A stretch of 64,000 nucleotides of DNA from Strongylocentrotus purpuratus (taxonomy: Eukaryota; Echinodermata; Echinoidea; Camarodonta; Strongylocentrotidae). Numbering within the stretch: position 1 is the stretch's first letter; each line of letters begins with the position of its first letter. Shown one piece after another: positions 1 to 13,960 of this stretch. The position numbers were made by a program, and so were the translations under genes. The stretch lies in assembly GCF_000002235.5 (NCBI RefSeq), contig NW_022145596.1, positions 6,241,065-6,305,064 on the forward strand, in the 5' to 3' direction. Below the pieces are notes generated by a model that ran no database searches, was not told the origin of the DNA, and saw only the letters and a program-made list of their open reading frames with translations.

Positions 1-781
1 ACCATAAAATTTCAAGTTAGAATGGATTTAGTTTTTGTTGGACGTTCGTTTTTTATTCCTTTCATACCCTATCTGTATGATCTTCGTCTAATGCATTTTT
101 TGATCCACTCTTCCTTACAAACTGACAACTTCATTCATCAAAGCAGTTCAGTTTTTGTATTTTCCTGATAAGCTAATCTTGACTAAAGCTGTTATATTCT
201 TTCTAGCTATAAATATTTACTCAAGATCTTTACAGAGTTTTTTTCCTGATTGTTTCAGATCTAGTGAAGAGGAGTATATCTTAATGGGTAGGATTCAACT
301 TTTTGTAAATATTTCACCAGTTCATGACCCAAGTAAACATTAGCAGCATTTACAGTGCAAGCAAAAATATTTGATTTTTCTCACATTCCGGTGTTGTTAG
401 AAGTTGCTAACTTATTACCGGTGAACACAACCAAAATCCCACCTCTGTTCTGTATTCTTAATTTAAAAAAAATGTTTTTAAAAGAAAAATGCAACTTACA
501 AATCACCTCAATCCAAATCAATTAAGAGAATGTCTTAAAGGTACATTTATTGTATTCTTACAAGACAATAAGACTAATTTCTCTAAATGTTCTCACTCTA
601 TTATATTTGATAGATGCAGGGGAGTACTTTGAGATTAAAAGTATATGACAATCATCATTTTCTGTAATAATGTTAGAAAGGTTATAAATTAAAAAAAAAT
701 AAATATAGAGTAATAAACATACTGTAGTTATATGTATCCACAGCAGCAGTGTCAACAAGAACAAGGGAAACGCTCTCGGCG
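1..781. other. AT-rich non-coding stretch
   Basis: No exon, tRNA or clear repeat boundary is visible. Open frames here are short and lie in low-complexity AT-rich sequence without splice-like edges. Confidence 0.5.
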
Positions 782-1713
782 GTCTCGCCTGCATAACGCA
801 ATTCAATATGATAAACCAGAACGTCAATGACGTAGTGCTCATCCGCATCTCGCAACAACAAATATCGTAAATTTTATGTGGTACACTTTTGAACTGGTCA
901 AAAAATAAAAATTTGATGCCCTGGAAGGGACATAATTTCATTTCATTTGCATAAAGTACCATAAATAATCAATAGAGCAAAATCTCACAATTCTGTGTAG
1001 AAGTTTAGTGTACCAAAGTTAGCTCTACCAGATAAGGCAAACCAAATCAAAATCGGTCGAGAAATGAAGGAGAAGAAGCCTTTTTTGTGATTTCGAATAA
1101 ATTTGCATAAATTAGCATAGATAATGAATTTCACGATTCTGTGTAGAAATTTTAAATCCCCCTCCTAGCCCTATCATATGAAACAATCAGAATCAAAATC
1201 GGTTGAAAAATAACGAAAAAGAAGCATTTTGAAAATCTTTATGTGGTGCCACAACAAAGTCTAAGTTTGTTGACCTTAAATGACCTTTGACCTTAACGTA
1301 GTGACCTGAAATTCTACTCACATGATTGGGGAGACTTGATAACCCTATAGTCTAATTTTCATTGACTAAGAACTTATACTTTTAAAATTATATCAAAAAT
1401 TCAAAAACTTAACCTTGGGTTAAGTTTTCAATGATGATGCTACAACATAGTCCAAGTCTGTTGACCTGAAATGACCTTTGACCTTGACTTTGTGATCTGA
1501 AATTCTACTCACATGATTGGGGGTACTTGATTACCCTATAGTCAAAGTTTCATTGACTAAGAACTTATACTTTCAAAATTATATCAAAAATTCAAAAACT
1601 TAACCTTAGGTTAAGTTTTTGATGTTGACGCCGTCGCCGTCGCCGTCGCCGTCGCCGCCGCCGTCACCGGAAAAGCGGCGCCTATGTCTCGCTTTTTGCT
1701 ACGCAGGCGAGAC
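782..1713. mobile_element. Non-autonomous element with internal tandem repeats and GTCTCGCCTGC / GCAGGCGAGAC ends
   Basis: The left end GTCTCGCCTGC (782) is matched by its reverse complement GCAGGCGAGAC (1703-1713). The right end also folds on itself, since GTCTCGC near 1686 pairs with GCGAGAC at 1707-1713 across a short loop. Inside are two successive tandem pairs. One has a period of about 146 bp (CACAATTCTGTGTAGAA at 986 and CACGATTCTGTGTAGAA at 1132). The other has a period of about 191 bp (ATTCTACTCACATGATTGGG at 1311 and 1502), each copy carrying TGACCTTTGACCTT. A GTC/GCC microsatellite sits just before the right end, at about 1629-1665. No coding capacity is seen. The architecture (tandem core, terminal microsatellite, 3' hairpin) recalls Helitron-related pearl-type elements of marine invertebrates; that family placement is inference. 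Confidence 0.6.
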
Positions 1714-3692
1714 AAAAATCATGCAGAAGTTTTATGTACCTTAATAGTACAATTTTTACTAATGGATTTCATTTCAATGTTCAAATGTTAGCACTTAATT
1801 TTTTTTCTCTCTATTTTGAAGGTACCACATGTTGGATACCATTCAAGACAAGAGTTAAAGCCAGGAATAATTCGCTTTCATTACAAAAGGCACAAAACCC
1901 TTCTGGTCAATACACATGCAAATTAACTAAATTACCCAGATAACATCATTATCAAAGTGATTATCACCCTCATTGTGGTACGCATAGCCCTTGTGCAAAC
2001 CAATCTATTTCATACCCAAATCACAAAAACATTGTTAATAAGATATCTCCATGGCAACTATCACCAATAGAGGTAGAAAATCAAATTTGTACAAAGGTGT
2101 CTAAATGTTCTGGTACACCAATATATGAAAATGTGGATTACTATAAATGGCACCGCATTGCAGTCGGGAATACAAATTAATTACTAAGACAGGGATAATA
2201 GAAGATAATGGAAACTGCTAGATCCCTTTCGATAATCTGTGTTTCACTCCCAAATTGTTGAATGTCATTGGTATTTCACATAGCTGTGTATAACACAAAC
2301 TTCTTAAATCCAACTGAGCTAATCTCTGTCTGTTAATCTTGTTCTTTCCTTCATTTTTGTTTTTAACCTATCTCTCTTTCTTATCTCCCTATATCTCATA
2401 TTCTCAATTCTTTTCCTCAATAATCATGTCTTTGTTTGTATCTGATGGATTTCATATAACATGTAGCAATAACTAATATCATATTAAGGAGTAGTTTTGT
2501 ACTCAATGCTGTTCCCAACCGATTCATGAAACGATTAACAAAAATAGGTCTGAATTTGAACCAAAAGTCTGTACGAGGAGACTATCCTACAGTCCAGATA
2601 ACAAAACTAGACAACTGGATGCATTTGATTATCTCAGGCCAATCTTGATTAAACACCTGCTTAATTAATTTGGGGAGTGGATGGATGAAGGAGTTTAATT
2701 GATAACATCAGATAGAATGTCATGTAACTCATGTAAAACATCCCTGGTGACATCTGCAATATAGTGCTGTTGTCCCCAAGACTTGTGATCCTTATCATGG
2801 GGCTCTATTTTTTATCTAATTTCGCCTGGGCTCTGAAAGCAAAATAATAACAATCTGTACAACGCTATACCAATTAAAGGAACTAATTAGAAATTAAATA
2901 GAGAGTTCAAGTTGGTTATCAGACATATGCTTTTGTCATATTGGCTCTTTAGTAATTTTTATATCACTCACAAGGTGTGTTATCTTTGGTAGACGAAGAG
3001 TCACTCTCGTTCATAGAGAAAAACTTTCATGCTATGTGCTAATGCTAGAATTGAGGTATTTATTGACTGCATAGTTTTGATATGGAAATCAAGGCTGTGC
3101 AATATTTCATTCTTACAATAGAAGGCCATGTTATTGTCTATCTCAAATTGTGATAATATCAGAGTAGTTTGTTTGACTGAAGTATAGTGTGAAAGTTAAG
3201 TTTGTTTCATTTCTTTCTGGAGTCAACTGAAATAGCCTCTGTAAATGGTATATGGACTGACAAAAATCCATGGCTATCTAGATTCAATGTAGTTACAATA
3301 ATCTAGAGAAGGTACTCTGAACGATATTCAAAGTCAATTACTCAAAAAAGACAGTGGAGATTACTCATGCAGTTTCCACAAAGTTTTATCTCCTAGATAC
3401 CCAAGTAACATACCTGAGTAATAGATCACATTCTCACATAGAATTGAGATAAGAATTGTAAGTATCACTTTCTCTCTACCAATCGATAATACGACTGGTC
3501 ACACCCATTTTCCTTGGCAGTTAAATGTTAGGTATCACTCCAACCTATCAAGTGCTCTGGAAGATTTCAAAAACCCAAAAGCTGGGAAAATATTTGCAGG
3601 ATTATGTAAGGCATTATCTTACCTTCCACAACAAAGGATGCTGGGCTACCTCATCAACAGGGGGCGACAATTAGTGGGAAAGCGTCAAAACT
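1714..3692. other. Non-coding stretch
   Basis: AT-rich sequence with no supported gene or repeat boundary. The last roughly 80 bases (from about 3615) are richer in GC and could be a 5' untranslated or promoter region for the candidate exon that follows. Confidence 0.4.
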
Positions 3693-3815
3693 ATGTCGGC
3701 CCACGTTTCCAAGACAATGGCCCAGAATAAGCACTTCACTCCTGGTGGATACACTCGAAAGCAACACATGTATGACGAGTGTTTGTTCGCTGAGTTGGGT
3801 CAGTGTTTGAACAGG
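3693..3815 (+). CDS. Candidate first coding exon of an unidentified gene
   Basis: An ATG at 3693 (A at -3) follows an in-frame TAG seven codons upstream. It opens 41 codons that end at a possible splice donor (CAGG|GTATCG, GT at 3816). If not spliced, the frame runs on to a stop at 3855-3857, giving 55 residues. The peptide is polar with balanced composition (begins MSAHVSKTMAQNK, contains HFTPGGYTRKQHMYDE and a Cys pair), unlike the low-complexity frames around it. Codon choice looks ordinary and the sequence just upstream is GC-richer. I do not recognise the family. No following exon could be linked to it in the window, so it may be the 5' exon of a gene with long introns, or chance. Confidence 0.3.
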
Positions 3816-6800
3816 GTATCGGGCAGTATGATAATGAAGAAGAAGATAAATTCCTGACTCACAAGCATACGTGATGTATGTTTTGGGGTCCTAAACCTGT
3901 CCTTGGTCTCCCCGCAAATAACTTGATAGAAATGCGAGAAAAATAGTTTTTTCAATTTGGGGTTTGCTTGGATTAAACCAGGTCTAAAAGTGAACTCAAT
4001 TTGTAGACCTTGGTCAGAATCTATTCATGTTCCATCTCTACGAATGTCTCTGTCTGGACAAATATCACATGCTCTTAAACTGACCACTGTTTTTTTCAGC
4101 CTTCAGGGTCTTAAAAAAAAATCTAACACATACCTCATCCCTTTCATTGTGGTAACCCTATTGCTACCACAAACCTCAAAATCTATAATTGACCTCATGC
4201 ATTTCTTGCAAAGGTATTCATAAGTGAAATAACTCATTAATGATGTCAGAATATAATCTTTAAAAGTTAGAAGACTTTATAAGGATGTGGCTACATCACA
4301 TAATTCCCACATTAGCACTGCATACATATGAAGGAGAATGACCTTGTTATCTGTTATAACATTATCTGACCATTACAACAGTTCAGGTTTGATGAACTAA
4401 CGGTATGATAAAACAACAAACATATTTGGATTAGGCAATACTTTTGGAGAGAACAAGTATGTAATTAGAATATGCAAGTGGGGGAAATAAGCTAGATTAT
4501 TTTTTGTTGTTGTTGGTCTCATCTGCCTTTTATTGCTTTTTCTACCATTACATTACATAGTTCTATACCTCTGAAGTTTCAAAACAGAGAGCTACAAGAT
4601 GCACTAAACCTCACTCTGATTACATCCAATATAATAGAGGTCACATTGAACAGGACTTGTAAGACCCATGGACCCTGAAGTCACCTCCACCGACCAATAA
4701 AATAGCACAGTTCTATGAAATAGTTGACTAATGTTTACCAGCCTGATGAGTCACCTAATCAACCAAGATTAGAGTCCAAGCATGGGAGGATAGGCTATCA
4801 TTAGATAAACCACTGAGGTGATACCCAGCAAACACAAAGGCAGATAAATAATACCAATCTAACAATTCAAAAGGCAGCTTGCTAGGTTCATTGTTAGAGC
4901 ATTATGTGGTAAGGTCCATCCATGGTTGGAGCAAGTAGGGTACTTTATAGAAAGAGATAGAGAGAGGGAGACAGACAGCTAAGAGTCCGTGAAGACTAAG
5001 GAAGATTAAAAAGAAGATTAACACCTCTGCTATTTCAGACAAAAGAGATGAAGGAAAAACAGAGAAAGATTTGATAGGGAAAATATGCGAGGACGAATTG
5101 GACTTTCAGGTCCAATAAAGATATTGAAAGAAATAGTTTGGACGTGCCATATAAAATGTAAAACATAGAAAAGAGAGATTATGATGATGATGAATGGAAA
5201 CAATTATAAAGATGATAATCATTGATTGTGAAAGAGGCACTGACTGTGATGAGGAATTATATTGAACTAATCGAATATAAAATAAAAAGCTACATAACAC
5301 ACAGTATTAACTTACCTCAATAAATAGGCACTAATGGGCAAAGAGATCCATTACCAATCAGTAGGCATCCATAGGATCATCATATAAAGAATACCTGTTA
5401 GCAAGAACAATGTAAAACAATGGAATATTACTAAAATGTTTGTATAGACATCAACACATTATTGTGAATAAAACTGCAATCACAGCAAGTTCAACTAACT
5501 TCCAGTCATCAGGGTTTACAAGTAGAACAAACATCTACAAGAATCAATGAGAAGATGCAAACAGCCCAAGAGACTACCGTAACCAACGGCCCATGTGTCC
5601 AACAATCCAAAGGACTGATAAAGTCAGTCTAGCAAACCTGATGAAAAGTTGTCAGAAGGCTCGCGATACCGACGGCCCACGAGACCGATATTTTGGACTC
5701 AAAAGCCTTTCTGAGGGTTCATCAGACCTACATGGTAAGTCTCATGGGTTGTCAGTCTACTGGAATGTCCTGGATGATATCACCAATAGGCCTAGTAGTA
5801 TTACAAATTGCTCTAAGAAATTAAATTAATAATCTATCAAAGTACAAACACCTTAACAAAAATTCAAGACAGTTTATATTTTTCAGTGTATCATAATTGA
5901 TATCACCAGATCATGAGATTGGCAAGCCCAAAATGACAAGAACTTCAAAGTTCAATCCAGTTTTGAAATTGCAGCAAATATTTGTAGATTGAACATTATT
6001 ATGTTATACGACAATGCCATATACATCTATGAGTCAGCAAGTCAAACTCTACCAGGGACGTTGGAATGCTTGCTGTCTCTCTCTCTAGAGAGATCATTAT
6101 CAATTAGAGACTGGTGTTGAGCCTATCACCTCTAATTTAATCATGGATACATCATGTATGCTAACATATTTGATTTCATTTAATATCACATACCAGTTGA
6201 TATATATAACTGAATTAATTTACTCCAATCAGAGATACTATCCTATGCAGATACTCTAATGTTACAGCCTTATTCAAACAATAATGTTTAATGAAATCGT
6301 TTATCTAAATTCAGAAAGCTTTCAAACATTTTAAACTCCAAATGATAGATTGAATTGTTTTGAGATCTGAACAGCTTTCTCACATTTCTTTGTATCTTCA
6401 TTTTCAAATAAATGTTGAATTCTGATGTGATTGAGAGATGATTTTCAGTATATTTTTTATAATCCACAGATAAAACCAATGAATACAAAGGTTGGTCTGG
6501 ATTCTTTGGAAAATTGCATGTTTTACTAAACTTAAATCATACCATAACAATGATGATCACTTCATTCTAAAATTCAATAGCCTGATACTTTCTTGTCAAT
6601 TTAATCCTTTTAATTTTGTTTAAAATCCTACAATTTTATTATCAATTTTGTACCCTAAAAAGGCTCAACCTCCCACAAACTTTCATTATCCACTAATTCA
6701 ACTGTTTATCTGTACTTAAGCTATAAAATAACACAACTTTTACCGAAATGACTCTAAGAATGAAGGAAGGCACCAGTGAAATTGACACTAACAAGTACAA

Positions 6801-8436
6801 AGTGCTGTTTATGGACGCTCAAGAAAAACATGAATGGTGATCAACGACCAGGGTCCTCTCCCTTGGAAGACATGTCCGACCTGTAAATGTGTCATCACGG
6901 CCATCTAAAAGCTTTCTCCTTATCACTGTAATGGCTGTGCTAGCAGTGGCACCATCATCAGCATCATCATCATGAACAAGAAGAAGATACCATGATGGAA
7001 CTGTTTATCAAGGGGGTATCTTCAATGTTTTGATGATCTCTTTTAAGATGATGTAGAGTTTGTTGTAGATGTTTGTGGGTTAATTGTGTTGATATTTCTC
7101 CTTGGGTGTCTGGTGGTCCCATAAATATATTTTATCTTCTGAAGACAGAAAAAGAGTGATCCATTCTGATATCGCCAACCTTGGAATCTGGTGAGTGCAC
7201 CTAAACTAAAGGCACACAGGAGTATATATATATGAAGTGATAAAGGCCAGCGAGCAACAAGCTAAAATATTGATAACAAAGAGAAGATGGCAACGCTGTA
7301 AGTTTTGATAGCTTGATATGATAACTGCATTTAACACAGAATAACCTTTAAACAAATCAAGGTCAAACCAAGAGTTGACAAGTTTTCATCCTGTGCAAAT
7401 ACAAAGTTGGAACCTGTCTGACTAGAACAAGGTCTGTCATACATTCACATGATTCTACTACAAAGTGGTAGAACCCTCATATGTCTAGGCCGCCAAGTAT
7501 TGATTATTTTTTGTCAAATAGATACAAATTGATTTTTTATATATTTACAGTGGTGCATTATGCTGGTTCATTAAACTTTTATTATAGAGAATCAATAAAT
7601 AAAGCCATCATCATTCAATACATTCCCTTTCCGTTATAATGCGGCTGAACATCCCTTTGCCAAGATGGGAATTGTCCTTTGCATAAACTTCTTGCTTCCT
7701 GAGTATTTGAACAAGTCTATCAAAACATACATTAGGATTATTGACCCATTGTTCAGAGTGTGAATGTCATCAAACAAATTCCCCCTTTCACCAGACATGA
7801 TCTCCACTCCCTTCAAATAACTGCCAACACTGTGCAAAGATACATAGAAGTATTATATAGACCAGTCTTCATCATCAAGATCAGACATAGACATTGTCAT
7901 GTATGATATTCCATACACTTTTCTGGATATTACTGTAATAGTATTAAGGAAGATCATAATATTTCAATTATAATAATAATTGTTTACTTCTTCTGGCACC
8001 AATATCATGAGATTAAGGTTTTCCTATATGGCAGCATAGGCATATATCTAGTTTTAGAAATATAGTCCCAGACATAAAAGATTTACCTGTCTGTTCTAAA
8101 TTAAGCACAAGGAAATAAAAACGATTTGCACATTCTCTTACGGAATTTCAATTGATCTTTTTTTAAACACAACATCTGAACTGAGTACTTAAGGCATATA
8201 TGTAGTGTAGGATTAATTTGTCATGTACATGTAGTACCTAATGACCATTTGTCTTTTTTGAAAAGTGCTGTAAATGAACTTCCAGGGCAAAGGGCTTATA
8301 ACAGAATATCTTATCAACCAAAACTCATAGTTTTCAGGTCTGTATTCATGTTTGAAAGGATTTCCCAATGTGATCGTTACAAAATTGACAAGAAGTGCTC
8401 TTGAAAACCATGCACAGCCATGAACTTGACCAAGCA

Positions 8437-8459
8437 ATGAAAGAAAGAAAGAAAGAAAG
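8437..8459. repeat. (GAAA)n microsatellite
   Basis: A run of about five to six GAAA units seen directly. Confidence 0.9.
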
Positions 8460-8920
8460 TAGCAATGAACTTTCGCTTCCAGGAAAGCACTGCTAGAAGA
8501 TACATTTCAACCTGCTGCATGACATCCTGTAAAAACCTATAAAGACCCCCAACCCAAACACCCTATATCCTGAGTCTCTAATCCCAAACAAACACCAACA
8601 TTTACATCACATTCCTGCGCGATGAGACCAGACTATCTCTTTTATCCCTGTCTGGATAAGGCTTGCACAATGGCAACTTTGTCCATCCTTCGCACTTCCT
8701 AATAAACGATCGAGAAGCAGTGTTGCACTTTTGTGGATACTCAATTTCTGTCAGTTTGGCCAGAGTTGCGGAAGGTGATGACAAACAATATGGTTGCTCC
8801 AGGAGAAAGAAAATACATCTTTGGAGGGAAAAGCTGTTGGCGCTGTTTCAGAAAACGATATACATTTTTGCTTTAAAGTGCTGAGAGAATAAATATTCAC
8901 TTATTATTCTGCCCCCCTCC

Positions 8921-8941
8921 TTCTCTCTCTCTCTCTCTCTT
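8921..8941. repeat. (CT)n microsatellite
   Basis: Uninterrupted CT dinucleotides after a short C run. Confidence 0.9.
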
Positions 8942-11900
8942 TTCAATTCAATTTAATGACGACTGACCACAAATGCCTACCAGGGGAATATCTATTTATA
9001 GACAAAATCATCATTGTAATTCTCCAATTTTGAGGAAGCTTCTAAACTCCTATAAATTATGTTCTTGCAAAATTACAACATCTTGAGTTCACATTTTACA
9101 AAAATTTGTTTTTGGGGAAGTTTTGCACAAGTGTGAACTGGCCTGGCCTACTGTTGAATATGAAGCAGGCATTCGTTGCTAAGGAGATACAGATGGAAAA
9201 GATGGCACCTATAACATTGAACCGTCAAATCCCACCATCTTGATAAAGCTGTTTACATCTCTACTTCCACAAGACATTAGCCCAGAGAAAATACACCTTG
9301 ATAACATTAAACCAAGCTCATGTGCAAAGTGGGTCTTATCACGAGATCTAGGAATATTGAAACAAGCTGAGGTTGTGTCTTTAGTCTTTACCTCATCATT
9401 TTCCTTCCATTTTTCTACCCTTCCCCATCCACTATCTCTCCATCTCTCCATCTACATGTATTTACTCAATCATGCTCAGTCACATACCTTCCAACTCTCT
9501 CCAACATCTTCTTCACATCATCATTGCACTATAAACTCAGGTTTAAAACTACATATCTTGTCTGAATCGCTCTCAGCTCCGATCTTTTGTCATCCTCTAC
9601 ACATGACATGTCGAGAGTGAATGAGTTAATAACATGGGTATATATCGCTCACTTGACTACTACAGTTTGTGGCTTGATAATTTCCTCATTTCTTTCATGT
9701 TATGTGTATACAAAAAGATATTCATTAGGAATCATGATTTTGGTTGTAACATGTTTTAATTTGGCCCCTCTTCTCCCCCACCCTCCACCAATTCCCCTCT
9801 CCATTTTTCTACCCTCCATCTTCACCTCCTCTCAAAATCCTAACATATTGCTTCCATTATTCCTCAAAATTAATTCCAAGGATATTATCAAAAGGCTGAA
9901 TACTTTCATGCGTCGTGGGTGCTACTAGACCTATTGCAATTAAAAATCAAGATAATATATTTCATACTCACAAATTTTACGATTCATTACATCTCACTTT
10001 ATTTAGCTCCCACACCCATGTACAGTAGTACAAAAATCTCCACTAAAGATTTCTGAACAAAAGGTAAATATTCCAGAGTGCAGACAGAATCGCACAACAG
10101 TTGAAGCAAAATGAAAATTCCACAATCATGTTTCCCAACGATCCAACCTTGATTAACGTAATAAGGCTTTGAGAAGTCACAGCATTGGTTCTAATATGCT
10201 CTCCCCTTGCATCTCCCCTTGCTTTAGCGCAACCAAAATAATAGGGGCTCAGGTGGGAGTCATCAGGGGAGCGCTACACGCCCCCTGCAAGGCTCCAACA
10301 AAGGAGGGAGGAGGACAAGAGGGGCAGAGTGGAGTCTTTCTACCAGACATGGAACCTCTAGACCTGGAGGCACTCTGTCCTAGACCAAACTAAGTTCATG
10401 AACTTGAGGTCACGATTGGACCCTACTGGCAAAACCAACTATATTGGACCTGGTCACACTGTACCCTCGTAATGCTAATGACAAATCAGCATTATTACTT
10501 AGTACTCTGGATCAGAAGTACATGTACATAAGTTTATCCTGGCTCACTTGATGTATAGGATAGAGATTGGAAAGCTAAAAGTAAATTCAAGTAAAATTAA
10601 CAAGAATTGTACTGCTTCTAGATCGTGCAGCAATAAAAAAGCTCTGTTCATGCAAGCGGACATTTCTCTATAAATGTTATTTATGAAAAACTAAAAATTT
10701 AAAGCTAGATTATAATCACTCTCTCCATGCATAGCCCTTGCTATTTCTATTTCTCTGCCATTGATTGTTTCCCAGAGCAAAAACTGATATTAAGAATTGA
10801 CTTTCCATCCAGAAAACCACAAATAATATATATTTGTCCATTTGTGCGAAATTAATTCTAATCACTTGCTTTAATATCTGCAAAAATCATTTCTAACCTC
10901 AAAGCAATTTATAAGCCTCTCATTAACTTCAATAACTAGAAAGCAGGAAGGGTTTGAATTCATAATTCAAATGGTTTTGTTCCCATGTATTTCAAGGTGT
11001 TCATTTATTAAAATTATTTAAAATGTACCTGCTAATTTTCATTCAATATTTTAAATAAAGCAAATGAACCAAACACAAGAGGAACTAACTTCTACACATG
11101 CAAGTTTCCCAGTCATGCTGCCTTTCTTAGAGCTAAAGAGAAATAGTTATTACACTTACATGTATCCACAAATATATCAGATACATTGTAGAAAATCAGG
11201 TAGTAATATTTCCAGAAATATAATTAGGCAACGTCGCGATAGGGTATCGAATTAGGACAATGTGCCATAATTCTTTGCTTTGAACTAGCTGAAAAATATA
11301 GCCTGCTATTTTCTTCAAATATATTACAATTTTTTTCTCTCTCTCTCTGTCATCTTTATATTTATGGAGCGACTCGACGGGACTCCCACCATGACATAAA
11401 CGAGCGCAGCGGGTTAGTCTTTGGGTTTTCTCGCCTCGGGATGTTAGCGTATTGCGTGTACTTGCAAGCCACAGCAAACAATTGACCAGGCAGGGGAGAA
11501 GAATGCGGCAAGAGTTCGTAACCATTTCTCCCCTAATTACTCTGACAAAAACCAAATATCCCCGGAACAAAGATTGTGTTGGGGCTGGCTAAATCCTTTC
11601 TGGGGGCACTCAATAATAAGAGAGTGAAATGTTTAACCTCTATGTCAATTCAAACCCAGTGTTCTCTGACATCATAATAATAATTCTTTTCCTCCTCTCC
11701 ACCAATGAACGACTTTTTCTTTACCTCCATAGCTCCTGGCATATTTCTACTCCTCTATATTTCTTTAGATTGACAAGTATATAACTAGGAACTTGAATTG
11801 ATTCAGCAGTTCCCAATTGTATATTTTTCCGTTTAAATAGATGAATGGAAATGTCATTTCTTTTCTTCAAATATTCAAGATGGACAAGGTTTTATGCAGC

Positions 11901-13674
11901 AGCAAATAAACCATAAATACATCCAGAAGTTAAAGCAAAAAGCTATTACATTGTAAATGTCTTTCGATCAAATAAAATTGGTAATATTCCATTATCGTTT
12001 TCCTTTTCTCTTCTAGAAAATGCTGCTAGTTAGAGTTGTTTTTTCATGTCTACAACCATTTTACATAAAGGAAAAGCTGAAATGATATCCGTTTAGAAGT
12101 CACATCAACCATCAAGTGCTATTAATGGATGCCGTAATTCTGGACTAAAAGCTCAACTATCGCTTCTGCCATGCTTCTATCATTGGTGCTTCCATTTCTC
12201 ATCACATTCCCGTAGAGAATTCTGGGTAATGGACGCTACCAATCTCTCTCTGGTGGCTACGATGATAACTTGCCACGACGTGAAGAAGAAGAATCCAAGA
12301 GCAGAAATGGTGATGAAAAATGACGGCGAAAGATGGCTGTGACTCCCACAGGACAGATCCGGAGCAATTTAGAAAAAGAGCAATTTGTTGTTAGAACTAA
12401 ACAAGAATATGAATTGATGGGACTATTGTTGAAGATGGCTTGGTTTACCAGCTCAAGTGTCTTGGTTATATGTAAGATAAGAAGATACTCATCATTAACA
12501 ATATATACGGTTAAAAATATTATTCCTGGCCTAAGAAATTCAAAGTAAGTCACTTTGCTTCAATAATAATAAATAAGTATTCTCGTTCTTGAAAATTAAA
12601 TTCCAGAACATTTATAATGTTGTCAGAGACATGAAGTGTTTGTTTCTATACAACTGATGCTCTCAGGTGACTAATGAAAAAAGATGTGAGTGAGGATAAT
12701 AGTCCTCATGGGAGCTCATAGATCACAGGATTTCCTGGTCCAAACTAATAAACAACTCGTTTTAAACAACAGACAAAAGGATTGCAAACAACCCTGATCC
12801 ACCCATGTTTATAGGCAGAGCACAACAAGGCAATTTCTCTAACTTGCCACAAAAAGTTAACAATTCTATACTGCGTACTTACAACTTTACTGTCCAATTT
12901 TTCAAAGATATATTAAAAGCTAAATAGTAAACAAAGTGGGTGCATACATATGTAGGCTGCAATTGAACGTTGCATAGACTCTGTTACCTAGGACAAGCAA
13001 GTGAATTTGTTTGTACAACTGTAGCATCCTGCTAGCCCCTGTATCATCCGTTTGGAGTGAGGTTTTTAATTCAGCTAATTAAACAAAAATTTAAACCCAC
13101 TTCTGGCTCTGAACATATGGCACGATGGAAGTATGCTAGTGATGGTGATCACTTGCAGATCACTTGCAGATAAATTGAATACGGAATAGTGTAGCCCACA
13201 ATAATGCAACAAATCATTCAGTGAAAACAGGTCTATACCAACAAACAATGCAATAAAAGGGCCCTATTGCACACAAGCCCATGATGAGAAGGGACAGAGA
13301 TGTCTAAAGAAGAACACTTCTACAGCTATTAATCAAAGGGACTAAAAAGAATATTCCCATGAGTATACAGTTCTTTTAGGCAATGTCTTTTATTTTGCAT
13401 GGCCCCCACATACTGCAAAGCACATTATACACTGCTTTATTACTAATACTACTGCAGACTCGCCTATTGTCTGACCTTCTGTTGTATACAACAGACTTCA
13501 GTAGATAATATATGGTCTCTCCTGAACAATTCCAAAGACCTGCAGAAGATATAAAGAATTATTCAAAGTATCCTCTTTTTTGCCCACTTATAACAGAAGA
13601 ATATGACAAAATAAAGGATTTAAACATGAATTGAAATATTTACAAGAGCCCATTATCTTGCTAATCTCTTATAG

Positions 13675-13835
13675 ATTAGATACGCAAACATGTGATTGTC
13701 ATCATGCCTGGACTGGACCACATTATCGACCATCATCTTGTTTGGATGATGAAGATGATCGCGAGCCCTTGAAAGAAGGCTTCATGAGATTCCTTGATGA
13801 AATGGATAACATGAATACCAAGGTGTTCCCTGAAG
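13675..13835 (+). CDS. Candidate internal exon with an EGF-like tail motif, gene unidentified
   Basis: A 161-base open segment lies between an acceptor-like site (pyrimidine-rich with CTAAT, ending TTATAG at 13674) and a donor-like site (GAAG|GTATGA, GT at 13836). Read in the open frame it gives 53 residues beginning LDTQTCDCHHAWTGPHY, followed by a Cys and a long acidic stretch (LDDEDDRE...). The C-x-C-x4-W-x-G spacing resembles the end of an EGF domain, but the expected final Cys is displaced and the upstream half is not seen. The exon would have phase 2 at its start and phase 1 at its end. No partner exon is found nearby. It could be a real isolated exon or a chance open stretch derived from ATC/GAT repeats. 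Confidence 0.28.
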
Positions 13836-13960
13836 GTATGATGTGAATACCAAGATTTCATGAACTACTACAAGGGACATTTATGGTTTCGAATTCAAAC
13901 GCATCTCAACTAAACGAAGCCTGTGAAATGATGGTAATTTGAGTAGGTATCAGAGACCTT

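Larger units (their letters stand above)
3816..13674. other. Long non-coding stretch with small microsatellites
   Basis: No supported gene. It holds (GAAA)n at 8437-8459, a CT run at 8921-8941 and another at about 11335-11350. Around 5570-5720 there is a degenerate repeat of a CGGCCCA(C/T)G-containing motif. Open frames near 8.6-8.85 kb and 9.2-9.45 kb exist on both strands at once and lack convincing splice edges, so none is called. If the 3.69 and 13.68 kb segments are real exons, this would be intron. Confidence 0.4.

Noticed and set aside
8602-8884. Opposed open frames in a GC-richer patch
   Set aside because: No start context, splice edges or family resemblance; could be real but not supportable.
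9209-9620. Overlapping open frames on both strands
   Set aside because: Both strands are open at once, one side runs into pyrimidine-rich sequence, and splice signals are unconvincing.
11196-11570. 124-residue minus-strand open frame
   Set aside because: Interrupted by a CT microsatellite and without recognisable domain.
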